From Synergistaceae bacterium (GTDB taxonomy: Bacteria > Synergistota > Synergistia > Synergistales > Aminobacteriaceae), in the NCBI GenBank assembly GCA_017475805.1, contig JAFVEW010000111.1, forward strand, positions 1 through 16,546: a stretch of 16,546 nucleotides of DNA, given 5' to 3'. This document shows positions 1 through 7,866 of the stretch, one piece after another. The notes below the pieces were generated by a model. The model made no database searches. It saw only the letters and a list, made by a program, of their open reading frames with translations, and was not told where the DNA came from. The stretch's first letter is position 1. Each line of letters opens with the position of its first letter. The position numbers and the translations under genes are program-made.

Positions 1-625
1 GCAAGCCCTTTGGATTTAATTCAAAATAAAATGTATGGCCGTCTTCCATTTGAACGCGCTTGATGTCCCAAATTTTTTCGTTGATCTCCGCAGTTTTTGA
101 AACCGGATTGAACCACTCGCTGATATTTTTCCCGACCGTGTCCAGTCGTTCAATTTTAAAAAGCTTCAACATTTCTTCGCTGATGTTCAAAACTCTGCCT
201 GTCTCGTCAGTGATGATGAATTTTATCGGAAGCTTCTTGATGTCATTTTCAATTTCGACGGGAACAATTTTATTTCGTTCGGTCTCGGCTTGATTATATT
301 CAACAACAAGAGCAGCCGCTCCGCACACAGCGATTATCACGCCGAGCCATTGAAACATTCTCGCGCCGTAAGCAATAGACATCGGACAAAGCAAAATGCC
401 CTGAGCTAAGGCCTCGAGAGGAATTAACCCAACCCCGAAGCCGTTAGCTATGAACATTCCGTATAAAACACTGAGCACTATGAAAATCAGCCACGACATT
501 CCCCATATAGATAAATCGACCTCGCCGACGATGCTTCCTTCGCCCATAGTTCGGGCAAGCATAATCGTAAAAATCGCTATGACAGGAGGAAACGCGACCC
601 ACTTCAAAAAATTATTCTGTCCCAT
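1..625 (-). CDS. Membrane protein with PAS-like domain, partial (C-terminus beyond window)
   Basis: The frame stays open from an ATG at 625 down to the window edge (208 codons) and is not closed by a stop, so the C-terminus is missing. The N-terminal ~110 residues are hydrophobic, with about four membrane segments (roughly 8-25, 43-61, 67-89, 93-110). After a short charged linker, residues ~131-208 look like the start of a PAS sensor fold: a strand of the form IKFIITDETGRVL, then an ISEEMLKLF helix, then a VGKNISEWF segment. That is the usual layout of a membrane-anchored sensor. The missing part could carry a kinase, GGDEF, HD or other output, so no function is assigned. The start lies 9 nt after the stop of the upstream DUF4139 gene, so co-transcription is likely. 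No strong ribosome binding site is visible, and translation may be coupled. Confidence 0.7.
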   Translation of the reverse strand, partial: MGQNNFLKWVAFPPVIAIFTIMLARTMGEGSIVGEVDLSIWGMSWLIFIVLSVLYGMFIANGFGVGLIPLEALAQGILLCPMSIAYGARMFQWLGVIIAVCGAAALVVEYNQAETERNKIVPVEIENDIKKLPIKFIITDETGRVLNISEEMLKLFKIERLDTVGKNISEWFNPVSKTAEINEKIWDIKRVQMEDGHTFYFELNPKGL

Positions 626-634
626 TTTTAATTC

Positions 635-2242
635 TTATCTGTAGAGTAATTCTTCGCCGCTCGGATAACTTAATTTATAGTCAACGATAATCGGCATTGT
701 TGCTCCTGCCGGGACTGTAATTTCCCAAGTTAAACGATTTTCAGCGTCGCGCTCTTTTTCTTTCGGTTCGATTTTATTGACTTCGAGTTTAATTTTTTCG
801 TCAGTCGGTATCGGCAGTCTATCTTTGACGGTGATAACGCGATCTTCTTTCGTGCCGTTTGTAATTTCAAGTTTATAGCCGCTGTTGAAGACTCCGCTGA
901 ACCATGAAACGCCCGTTTTTTCGACTAAGGCATTTTTCTTGACCGTTATAGCGTCGGCATAGCCGAATGGAATTTCTTTTTGAGTTTCATATTCGCCGAT
1001 TTTAATTTTGCCTGTGGTTGCTCCGTCAACTCTAAGTTCAGCCGTAGCTGGAATTAATTTATCGCTGCTCTCGTTCATTTTAGCGATAAGCCAAGCGTTA
1101 TTTCTTTGTTCAGGGATCATCGTAATTACGAGATCGCCGTATAATTTAATGTCGCCTATGAAAAGTTCGAGTTCTCGTTCAGAGCCGTCGCCGGGCAATT
1201 CGCCTTCAGCGTCGATAGTTCTATCTGCTAAAGTCTCTTGAACAGAGGAGGCATGAACTCTTGCGGCTTCAAGTTCACCGTAATCTGCTTCTTCTTCGAC
1301 TGCAGTATCTTCCATCATCATCATGCTTGAGTCTGCCATTCTTGCGGCGGATTTATACATCATGTTATTACGGGCAAAACTTGCTGTGCCGAGAGTAGCT
1401 ATTTTTTCTTCTTTAGGCTTAATTCCGACCTTCAAAGGAGTAAGAACGGGCGTTGTGATTCGTTCGTCCGGCGTCTTGGTGTGAAGAATAATGTCGCCGT
1501 GCTTATAATCGAGACCTGTTTTTTGCGAGGCTCTGACAAAAAGCTCTGTCGAAATTTTCCCGGTGCTTGAGTCAAGGTCAAGGACGTAACGAGGCTGCCA
1601 TGCAGCTGCATTCGTGAACGCAGTAAATTCTACATCGTCGGCGGCTTTGCCTGTGATAAGGATATAAGACGAGTCGCCCTGAGGTCTTCGCGAATTTAAT
1701 TCGTTTTTCAGAGTTTTTAATTTTGCCTGCTCGTCGCTGATTTCTTTTTTAAGACTCACTAATTCGTTTTCAGTGTCGAGTCTCAAAGCCTGAGAATCTT
1801 TAATGTAAGTTAATAATTCTTCGGGCTTGGATTTTTCAGGCTTAAGATCGTCGAGCATCTCGAGTGTCTGTTCAAAGGCCGTGCGCTTTGCGGTAAGTTC
1901 AGCGATTTTATTTTCGAGTTCGTCAACTTGATTTTTAATTTCTTCAAGCTGAGAAGGAATCCAGCGATCACGATTAAAAACTTCGACCCTAATATCACCT
2001 TCAATGAAGTCAGGATTTAATGCTCTAATCGAATCGGCTTGGAATGAGCCGGGCAAGACGGCTTTGAAATTTCCATCTGAGTCGTAAGGTTCAACTTTGA
2101 AAGAAAATTTTGCACCGCCGGGATAAAAATTAATTTCCGTGATTGTGTCCGTGTAGCTTTCCGGGACTTCGAGTGCTTGAGAAAAATTAGCACTGCTGAA
2201 AATCGCTGACAAGATAGCCAGTGAAAAAATAAAAATCTTCAT
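635..2242 (-). CDS. Exported coiled-coil DUF4139-domain protein (DUF4140/DUF4139, mucoidy-inhibitor-A-like)
   Basis: This 535-residue protein begins with a Sec signal peptide (hydrophobic residues 4-18, probable cleavage near SQA, 21-23). A short beta N-domain follows (about 28-92, resembling DUF4140), then a charged coiled coil (about 98-185), then the DUF4139 beta-rich region. That region opens with the family hallmark NAAAWQPRYVLDLD at 211-224 and ends with paired strands at about 440-535 (KDRLPIPTDEKI, LTWEITVPAG, DYKLSYPSG). A Met- and acid-rich linker (MMMM at 307-310, then EEEAD) interrupts the domain; I recall comparable low-complexity linkers in other members. The family is envelope-associated and of poorly known function. 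GGAAGGAG lies 10 nt upstream of the ATG and supports the start. The gene is transcribed divergently from the flagellar operon and leads into the PAS membrane-protein gene. Confidence 0.85.
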   Translation of the reverse strand: MKIFIFSLAILSAIFSSANFSQALEVPESYTDTITEINFYPGGAKFSFKVEPYDSDGNFKAVLPGSFQADSIRALNPDFIEGDIRVEVFNRDRWIPSQLEEIKNQVDELENKIAELTAKRTAFEQTLEMLDDLKPEKSKPEELLTYIKDSQALRLDTENELVSLKKEISDEQAKLKTLKNELNSRRPQGDSSYILITGKAADDVEFTAFTNAAAWQPRYVLDLDSSTGKISTELFVRASQKTGLDYKHGDIILHTKTPDERITTPVLTPLKVGIKPKEEKIATLGTASFARNNMMYKSAARMADSSMMMMEDTAVEEEADYGELEAARVHASSVQETLADRTIDAEGELPGDGSERELELFIGDIKLYGDLVITMIPEQRNNAWLIAKMNESSDKLIPATAELRVDGATTGKIKIGEYETQKEIPFGYADAITVKKNALVEKTGVSWFSGVFNSGYKLEITNGTKEDRVITVKDRLPIPTDEKIKLEVNKIEPKEKERDAENRLTWEITVPAGATMPIIVDYKLSYPSGEELLYR

Positions 2243-2416
2243 AAATAAATTCTCCTTCCGACAATAATAAAATATTATTAATTTAATTCCTTATTTTTGA
2301 AATTATAATGTATAATCGAAAAAAAATTTTACGCCCGCGTTTGAATTTTATAAAAAATTATTTTTTAGGGTGTAAAATTTACCTGACAAAAAATTAAAAG
2401 GGGCGAAAGGGATTTT
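2243..2416. promoter_or_regulatory. Divergent AT-rich intergenic region with overlapping -10-like elements
   Basis: This spacer separates the DUF4139 gene from the flagellar operon and must hold promoters for both directions. On the + strand there are tandem TATAAT hexamers at 2304-2309 and 2311-2316; on the - strand a TATAAT lies at 2302-2307. No good -35 (TTGACA) is spaced correctly to any of them, and I saw no sigma-54 or sigma-28 consensus. In such AT-rich DNA the hexamers could be chance. A short perfect palindrome, GTAAAATTTAC, lies at 2372-2382 and could be an operator. A + transcript from the 2311 element would have a leader of about 90 nt before the small ORF at 2417. Confidence 0.35.
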
Positions 2417-2479
2417 ATGACCGACGAGCCATTCAGGAAGAAGGCTATGTGTGTCGGCTTGCCAGTATCACATCAATAA
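2417..2479 (+). CDS. Small ORF (20 codons) upstream of fliE, possible leader peptide
   Basis: An ATG at 2417 opens a 20-codon frame (MTDEPFRKKAMCVGLPVSHQ) closed by TAA at 2477-2479. It is preceded by AAAGGGA with about 4 nt spacing, one of the better ribosome binding sites in the window. It is the first translatable start of the flagellar transcript. The peptide matches no flagellar protein I recognise. It may be a translated leader, a remnant of a lost gene, or an accidental ORF. It overlaps a possible GTG start (2449) of a longer fliE reading frame. Confidence 0.3.
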   Translation: MTDEPFRKKAMCVGLPVSHQ

Positions 2480-2550
2480 AATTTGAATATTATGAAGCAT
2501 ATCGACGGAGCGAGAAGAATAAATTATTTGACCGGGAGGCTTACGACCCA

Positions 2551-2898
2551 ATGGATCGACTTTTAATAGATTTTTCACAAGTATATGGACAAAACGAACC
2601 TCAAAGAGCAACGAGGAGCGTTTATAACACTCAAGCATCACCACTAAAAGACCCCGACAAAACGCAGGAAACTCCGCGTATTTCGTTCGAGGATATGCTT
2701 TCAAACTCAATCAAAAACGTAAATAATCTTCAATTAGAAGCTGAAAAAAAAGTTCGAGATATGGCACTCGGGGACGTCGATGATATTTCCGAAGTTGTTT
2801 TAGCATCGTCGAGAGCAGATACAGCTTTAAGACTCGTCATGGAAATGCGAAATAAATTCCTTGACGCTTATCAGGCCTTATCGAGGATAACAGGCTAA
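2551..2898 (+). CDS. fliE: FliE, flagellar hook-basal body adaptor protein
   Basis: FliE joins the MS ring to the proximal rod and is among the first substrates of the flagellar export apparatus. From the ATG at 2551 the protein is 115 aa, close to the usual ~105. The C-terminal two thirds carry the family pattern: an SFEDMLSNSIKNVNNLQLEAE helix, then the conserved turn region ALGDVDDISEVVLASSRAD, then a closing helix LRLVMEMRNKFLDAYQ. The frame continues upstream to a GTG at 2449 (149 aa), but those 34 extra residues do not look like FliE. GGAGG at 2535-2539 sits 11 nt before the chosen ATG, a long but usable spacing. An AAGG also precedes the GTG, so the start is not certain. It heads the flagellar operon; flgB and flgC, which commonly precede fliE, are absent here. 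Confidence 0.88.
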   Translation: MDRLLIDFSQVYGQNEPQRATRSVYNTQASPLKDPDKTQETPRISFEDMLSNSIKNVNNLQLEAEKKVRDMALGDVDDISEVVLASSRADTALRLVMEMRNKFLDAYQALSRITG

Positions 2899-2916
2899 AC
2901 TTTGCGCTAAAAAATC

Positions 2917-4494
2917 ATGGACAGTCTAAGACGCTGGTTAGCCTCGTTCTTAAATTTCTGGGCCGCGTTAAAGCTTTGGCAAAAAGCGTCAATAATCTTA
3001 GCTATTTTATTTGTTTTTGGCGGACTTGGTGCTTTAATTTTTATGACAGGCACCACGAACTACGAGCCCTTATATGCCGGCCTTGAAGTTGCAGATCAGG
3101 CCGCTATTGTTGATTACTTAAAAGAAAATAATCTGCCTTATCGACTCGACTCTAAAGCAAACGCTATTTTAATGCCAGGCAGCGCGGTTTATGAAACTCG
3201 TTTGACACTTGCTCAAATGGGCTTGCCTAAAGGCGGAACGACGGGCTTTGAAATTTTCGATGACTCGAAAATGGGCATGAGCGAATTTCAGCAGAGAATT
3301 GCTTACATGCGCGCAATAGAAGGCGAGTTAGCTCGAACGATTGCACAGATGGCCGCAGTTGAAAATGCCCGAGTCAGTGTTGTTATCCCTGAGCAAAGAT
3401 TATTTTTAGAACAGCAGAAGCCTTCGACAGCTTCTGTTTTATTAAGATTAAGACAAGGCGCAACGATCGGGCCTACACAAGTTAAGTCTATTATGCACTT
3501 AGTCGCTCATAGCGTTGACGGTCTCACTCCTGACTCAGTTACAGTCGTTGACACGAACGGACGAATATTATCCGACATGATTTCGGATAATATGTTCATG
3601 TATAACCCTGACGGGACTAATTCAGTTACTTCCGTTCAAAGAGAGCTTGAAAGACAACATGAACATGAACTTGAAAATAAAGTTCGCGTTATGCTCGAAC
3701 AAGTTTTTGGACCAGGCTCGGCTGTAGTCAGAGTTAAAATTGATTTAGATTTTGACAAGAAAACAAGTTCTTATGTTGAATACACTCCTAACCCTGAGAC
3801 AGGAACAGGCGTCCCACGAAGCAACGAACGTCAAGAAGAAAGTTATACAGGTCAGGGGAATCCAGTCAACGGAAATCCCGGAACGACGACAAATATTCCC
3901 GGTTACGCTATCAACGCTAACACTGTTGAAAGCGAATATAACCGTTCAAACGCTACAACTAACTATGAAATTTCAACAAGAAAAGGCGATCAAGTCGTAA
4001 CGCCCGGCGGCGTACGAAGATTATCAGCTTCAGTCTTAATTGATGATAGAAATAACGATATTACAGAAGAAAGACTCGAAGCGTTGCAGGAAGTAATTTC
4101 TTCAGCAATCGGCTTTAACAGAGAGCGCGGAGACAGTCTCGTCGTTCGTGCTATGAGATTCTCGACAGCTTTTGCTGACTCTATGGCTGAACAAATGCGG
4201 CAGGATAGAATGTGGAAATTAATCTACGGTTCTATCGCGGCTGTATCGGTGTTATTAGTTCTTTTGATAGCATACCTTGTTTGGAGAAGAATGCAGCGTG
4301 CGAAACTTGCCATTCAGGAAATTGAAGCTGAGGGTAAGAAAGTCCCGACGATTCAGGAAATGCTCACGTCGCCTGACTTGCTTGCGTTCCAGGGTGAAAT
4401 GGCGGTGCTTGAAGAACAGCTCAAAGCCTACGCTAAGAGCCATCCTGATGAAATCGCAACACTTGTTAATGAATGGCTATCAGCTGAAAATTAA
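2917..4494 (+). CDS. fliF: FliF, flagellar MS-ring protein
   Basis: FliF forms the inner-membrane MS ring on which rotor, rod and export gate assemble. At 525 aa it is a normal length. There are two membrane segments (about 24-45 and 435-456). Between them lie the YscJ/FliF ring-building domain (about 47-220, starting TTNYEPLYAGLEVAD, with GLPKGGTTGFEIFD and QRIAYMRAIEGELARTI), and the beta-collar region (about 255-420) including a Gly/Asn/Thr-rich loop. The cytoplasmic tail ends in LKAYAKSHPDEIATLVNEWL, the acidic/hydrophobic segment that binds FliG. The ATG lies 18 nt after fliE with no Shine-Dalgarno sequence; the preceding bases are cgctaaaaaatc. This context recurs at fliI and fliJ. fliG follows after a 21-nt gap. 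Confidence 0.97.
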   Translation: MDSLRRWLASFLNFWAALKLWQKASIILAILFVFGGLGALIFMTGTTNYEPLYAGLEVADQAAIVDYLKENNLPYRLDSKANAILMPGSAVYETRLTLAQMGLPKGGTTGFEIFDDSKMGMSEFQQRIAYMRAIEGELARTIAQMAAVENARVSVVIPEQRLFLEQQKPSTASVLLRLRQGATIGPTQVKSIMHLVAHSVDGLTPDSVTVVDTNGRILSDMISDNMFMYNPDGTNSVTSVQRELERQHEHELENKVRVMLEQVFGPGSAVVRVKIDLDFDKKTSSYVEYTPNPETGTGVPRSNERQEESYTGQGNPVNGNPGTTTNIPGYAINANTVESEYNRSNATTNYEISTRKGDQVVTPGGVRRLSASVLIDDRNNDITEERLEALQEVISSAIGFNRERGDSLVVRAMRFSTAFADSMAEQMRQDRMWKLIYGSIAAVSVLLVLLIAYLVWRRMQRAKLAIQEIEAEGKKVPTIQEMLTSPDLLAFQGEMAVLEEQLKAYAKSHPDEIATLVNEWLSAEN

Positions 4495-4500
4495 TTTTAT

Positions 4501-4507
4501 AAAGGAG
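4501..4507 (+). promoter_or_regulatory. Ribosome binding site deciding the fliG start
   Basis: AAAGGAG occupies 4501-4507. The first in-frame start codon of the fliG frame (GTG 4507) overlaps its last base and cannot be used with it. The ATG at 4516 lies 8 nt downstream and is the correct start. The ATG at 4511 is out of frame. Confidence 0.8.
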
Positions 4508-4515
4508 TGCATGAC

Positions 4516-5538
4516 ATGCCCGCAGAAAAAAGTGATGCTAAAGGTCTGACAGGCCGAGAAAAAGTTGCAGTCTTAATGGTTGCACTCGGGGCTGATGTAG
4601 CTCCCGAAGTTTATAAAAGACTCGACGATTCTACGATCGAGTTAATTACGCTTGAAATAGCGAATTTAAGAAAGGTATCGCCCGACGTAAAACTCAGTGT
4701 CTTAAAAGAAGCTCAAGAGATATTAATGGCACGTGAGTTTATGGCGCGCGGAGGTGTTGAATATGCAAGAGATGTTCTTGAAAAAGCTCTTGGCCCGGAG
4801 AGAGCTGCTTCGTTGCTTGCGAGAATCACAGCAAGTTTACAGGTCAAGCCTTTCGATTTTATGAGACATACGGACGCAGGCCAAATTCTTGGCTTCATTC
4901 AGAACGAACACCCGCAGACTATTGCTTTGATTCTTTCTTATTTAGAGCCTCCGCAGGCTGCTATGATTTTGAGCGGTTTGAATCCTATTTTGCAGGCCGA
5001 CGTTACAAAGAGAATTGCAAACATGGACAGAATTACGCCTGAAGTTTTGAGGGAGGTTGAGCGCGTGCTTGAACGAAAATTAAGCAGCATTATGGGACAG
5101 GACTTCACAGTTGCTGGCGGTATCGATGCCGTTGTTGCCATTGTCAACAGTACTGACAGAGCTACAGAACGCAACATTATGGAATATTTAGAAGAAAACG
5201 ATCCCGAACTTGCCGAAGAAATTAAGAAGAGATTATTCGTGTTCGAGGACTCCATGCGGCTTGATGATAGATCACTTCAGCGCGTGTTGCGTGAAGTTGA
5301 CATGAAAGAACTCAGCTTGGCTCTCAAAGGTGCGACAGAAGACCTCAAAACGAAATACCTCAAGAATATGTCGAAACGTGCGGCGGAAATGTTGCAGGAA
5401 GATATGGACTTTATGGGACCGGTGCGCGTGAAAGACGTCGAAGAAGCTCAGCAGAAAGTCGTAAATATTATTCGCGGCCTCGAAGAACAAGGCGAAATAG
5501 TCATAGCGTCTGGCGGAGGAGACGATATGATTGTCTAA
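4516..5538 (+). CDS. fliG: FliG, flagellar rotor/motor switch protein
   Basis: FliG is the rotor protein that links FliF to the C-ring and meets the stator. The protein is 340 aa. The N domain (1-100) binds FliF. The middle domain carries the hallmark EHPQTIALILSYL (131-143). The C domain begins near GGIDAVVAIVN (201) and includes the hinge-like LFVFED (240-245). By alignment from memory to E. coli K264, R281, D288, D289 and R297, all five charged torque positions are present: K271, R288, E295, D296 and R304, with D288 replaced by Glu. It ends in a Gly/Asp tail. The start is the ATG 8 nt after AAAGGAG. The last 8 bases overlap the TTG start of fliH, implying translational coupling. Confidence 0.97.
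   Translation: MPAEKSDAKGLTGREKVAVLMVALGADVAPEVYKRLDDSTIELITLEIANLRKVSPDVKLSVLKEAQEILMAREFMARGGVEYARDVLEKALGPERAASLLARITASLQVKPFDFMRHTDAGQILGFIQNEHPQTIALILSYLEPPQAAMILSGLNPILQADVTKRIANMDRITPEVLREVERVLERKLSSIMGQDFTVAGGIDAVVAIVNSTDRATERNIMEYLEENDPELAEEIKKRLFVFEDSMRLDDRSLQRVLREVDMKELSLALKGATEDLKTKYLKNMSKRAAEMLQEDMDFMGPVRVKDVEEAQQKVVNIIRGLEEQGEIVIASGGGDDMIV
5515..5521 (+). promoter_or_regulatory. Ribosome binding site for fliH inside the end of fliG
   Basis: GGAGGAG at 5515-5521 lies within the last codons of fliG (its Gly-Gly-Gly-Asp tail) and 9 nt before the TTG at 5531. This supports an unusual TTG start for fliH overlapping the fliG stop. Confidence 0.7.
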
Positions 5539-6478
5539 CGTCGCTCATCAGCGCGTGCTGCGAACAGTCAGACTTTTGCCGCAAGCTGTAAAAATCGGTA
5601 TTCTTGAAAGTGAAATTAAACAGTCAGGAACAAAACCTCCTGAGCAGAAACAGGACGCTCCCGCGCTTAAAACAGAAAGGAAGCCCGCACCGCGTCCCCC
5701 TGTTGCTGGGGTTCATGTGAAAATGCCTGAGCAAAATTCAAGAGAAATTGCCGAGTTGACAGCTCAAATTAAAGCCTTGACTAATAGCCTAAGCAACGCC
5801 GAAGTAGCAAACGTTGAATTAACAGAAGCAAAGAAAAAACTTGAAAGCGAAATCGGCGGCATTAAATCAGACTACGAAAAACGCAGAAAGACTCTTGAAT
5901 CCGAAGCTCAAGCTAATGCTAAAAAAATTGCCGACCAAGCCAGAGAAAAAGCCTTAGCCGAAGGTCAAGCCAAAGGCTATGAAGAGGGATTAAAAAAGGC
6001 TCGCGAGGAAATCGAACAGGAATATTTGCAGAAATTTTCAGGGCTCGCAGGAGTTATTGACGGCGTCGGGAAAAAATTAGATGAGAATTTCGCTGAACTT
6101 GTGAAACTTCATCAGCCTAAAATGATTCGTATGTGGACGGAAATGTTAAAGAGAATGCTTTTCCGTCAGGTTGAATTAAATCCCGACACTATTGATTCTG
6201 TTTTATCGGAATTATTGTCGCGGCTCAGTGATAAGAATCAAATTTTGATTTACGCCTCGCCCGATGACGCTAAAAAACTTGAAGGCGAACTCGATACGAA
6301 ATTTCAAGAAGCTCTGCGCGGAGCTAAAAGGGTTGAGGTGAAAGTTGACCCTAATGTCCAAGACGGAAGCTGTATTGTTGAAACTTCTTTAGGCGTTTAT
6401 GATGCTCGTTGGCGGACACAGCTTAATCAAATTGAATCTGTAGTCGATGAAATTTTCCAGCAGTCTTCAAAAGGATAA
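5531..6478 (+). CDS. fliH: FliH, flagellar export ATPase regulator/stator
   Basis: FliH binds and restrains FliI and ties it to the C-ring. The 315-aa product is longer than the usual ~230 aa because of an N-terminal extension. Residues 1-25 form a basic segment (VLRTVRLLPQAVKIG) and ~30-65 are Pro/Lys/Gln-rich. A long coiled coil covers ~70-170 and contains the FliH/YscL-type GxxxGxxxG repeat at G145, G149 and G153. The C-terminal V-ATPase-E-like domain runs ~185-310 (MLKRMLFRQVELNPDTI, DPNVQDGSCIVETSLGVYDAR). The gene begins with TTG overlapping the fliG stop by 8 nt, with a strong internal ribosome binding site, and ends 10 nt before fliI. Confidence 0.92.
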   Translation: MSNVAHQRVLRTVRLLPQAVKIGILESEIKQSGTKPPEQKQDAPALKTERKPAPRPPVAGVHVKMPEQNSREIAELTAQIKALTNSLSNAEVANVELTEAKKKLESEIGGIKSDYEKRRKTLESEAQANAKKIADQAREKALAEGQAKGYEEGLKKAREEIEQEYLQKFSGLAGVIDGVGKKLDENFAELVKLHQPKMIRMWTEMLKRMLFRQVELNPDTIDSVLSELLSRLSDKNQILIYASPDDAKKLEGELDTKFQEALRGAKRVEVKVDPNVQDGSCIVETSLGVYDARWRTQLNQIESVVDEIFQQSSKG

Positions 6479-6488
6479 AAAATAAATC

Positions 6489-7835
6489 ATGAATGACGTA
6501 GAAGATGTAGATTTATTTCAATTATTTTCCGTAGATTTACTTCAAAAGCCTTTAGTAAAAATTAACGGGCGAATAGTTCAGGTTGTTGGACTTGTCGCAG
6601 AGTCGCAAGGCCCTGATGTTCGAGTCGGCGATTTATGTCATATATGTTTCAGGGACGGCTCTCACGAACTTGACGCTGAAGTCGTAGGATTTCGAGATGA
6701 CAGAGTTTTATTAATGCCTCTTGGAGCTTTGCAGGAGGTCGGTCCCGGCTGTGATGTCGTTTCAACTAACAGACCTCTTGAAGTTCCCGTCGGCGATGCT
6801 CTGCTTGGCCGAGTACTTGACGGTCTTGGCAATCCTATTGATGACAAAGGGCCGATAGCAGCGACTGATTTTTATCCGTTATATGCTACGCCGCCGCACC
6901 CATTAAGGCGCAAAATGGTAGATACGCCGCTTTCTGTTGGCGTTCGAGTCGTTGACGGAATGCTGACGCTCGGCAAGGGACAGCGAATAGGAATTTTTGC
7001 AGGCTCAGGCGTCGGCAAAAGTACTTTACTCGGAATGATGGCGCGCTACACGACTGCAGACGTTAATGTAATTTCATTGGTCGGTGAACGAGGCCGTGAA
7101 GTTCGTGAATTTATTGAACGCGATTTAGGGCCTGAAGGTTTGAAGCGTTCTGTTTTAGTTATAGCTACGTCGGATCAGCCTGCTTTGATAAGATTGAAAT
7201 CAGCAATGACAGCGACGGCAATCGCCGAATATTTCAGAGATCAAGGCAAAGATGTTTTATTAATGATGGACACAGTAACCCGTGTAGCTCGCGCTCAACG
7301 TGAAATCGGTCTTGCTATCGGCGAACCTCCTGCAACTCGCGGCTATACTCCTTCAGTTTTTGAGATGCTGCCGAGATTATTAGAGCGTGCTGGCGCAGGT
7401 GAAGTTGGAAGCATAACAGGAATTTATACTGTCTTAGTTGACGGCGACGACATGAACGAACCTGTAGCCGATAATGTCAGGGGTATTCTTGACGGTCATA
7501 TAGTTTTATCGCGAAAAATTGCCGCAAGAAATTTTTATCCCGCCGTCAGCGTTCTTGATAGCGTCAGCCGAGTTATGCCAGCCTTAGTCTCACGAGAACA
7601 TTTAGATGCCGCCGGAAGAGTTCGTGATTTACTTGCGACTTATGCCGAAGCCGAAGACTTAATTAATATCGGTGCATATAAATCCGGCTCAAACATGCGC
7701 GTCGATTGGGCATTAGCGAACATGGAAGAAGTTAGAAGTTTTTTATCACAGCGTGTTGAAGACCCTACAAGTTTTGAAGAAACTGATAAAAGATTATTAA
7801 ATTTAGCTCCGTATCCGGCACAGCAAGAAAATTAA
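6489..7835 (+). CDS. fliI: FliI, flagellum-specific type III export ATPase
   Basis: FliI is the F1-beta-like hexameric ATPase that unfolds and feeds flagellar export substrates. It is full length at 448 aa. A beta-barrel N domain (about 20-95) is followed by the Walker A loop AGSGVGKST (171-179), the GERGREV segment (199-205), Walker B VLLMMD (256-261) and the signature GEPPATRGYTPSVFEMLPRLLERAG (278-302), with the conserved Arg and Glu residues in place. The closing LLATYAEAEDLINIGAY region is also typical of FliI/YscN. The ATG follows fliH by 10 nt. The nearest AAGGA is 13 nt upstream, too far for a normal Shine-Dalgarno, and the start context is aaataaatcATG. A toxin-antitoxin pair separates it from fliJ, its usual partner. 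Confidence 0.97.
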   Translation: MNDVEDVDLFQLFSVDLLQKPLVKINGRIVQVVGLVAESQGPDVRVGDLCHICFRDGSHELDAEVVGFRDDRVLLMPLGALQEVGPGCDVVSTNRPLEVPVGDALLGRVLDGLGNPIDDKGPIAATDFYPLYATPPHPLRRKMVDTPLSVGVRVVDGMLTLGKGQRIGIFAGSGVGKSTLLGMMARYTTADVNVISLVGERGREVREFIERDLGPEGLKRSVLVIATSDQPALIRLKSAMTATAIAEYFRDQGKDVLLMMDTVTRVARAQREIGLAIGEPPATRGYTPSVFEMLPRLLERAGAGEVGSITGIYTVLVDGDDMNEPVADNVRGILDGHIVLSRKIAARNFYPAVSVLDSVSRVMPALVSREHLDAAGRVRDLLATYAEAEDLINIGAYKSGSNMRVDWALANMEEVRSFLSQRVEDPTSFEETDKRLLNLAPYPAQQEN

Positions 7836-7866
7836 TTTTTTATATTTTTTAAGGAGAGTAAAAATC

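Noticed and set aside
60..644. + strand ORFs of 77 and 64 aa at the left edge
   Set aside because: They are antisense to a continuous - strand frame that encodes membrane helices and a PAS-like domain.
2449..2550. Extended fliE from GTG 2449 (149 aa)
   Set aside because: The extra 34 residues do not resemble FliE, and the ATG at 2551 gives a normal length with an upstream GGAGG. It is kept only as an alternative.
4507..4515. fliG start at GTG 4507
   Set aside because: The GTG overlaps the Shine-Dalgarno sequence; the ATG at 4516 is 8 nt downstream of it.
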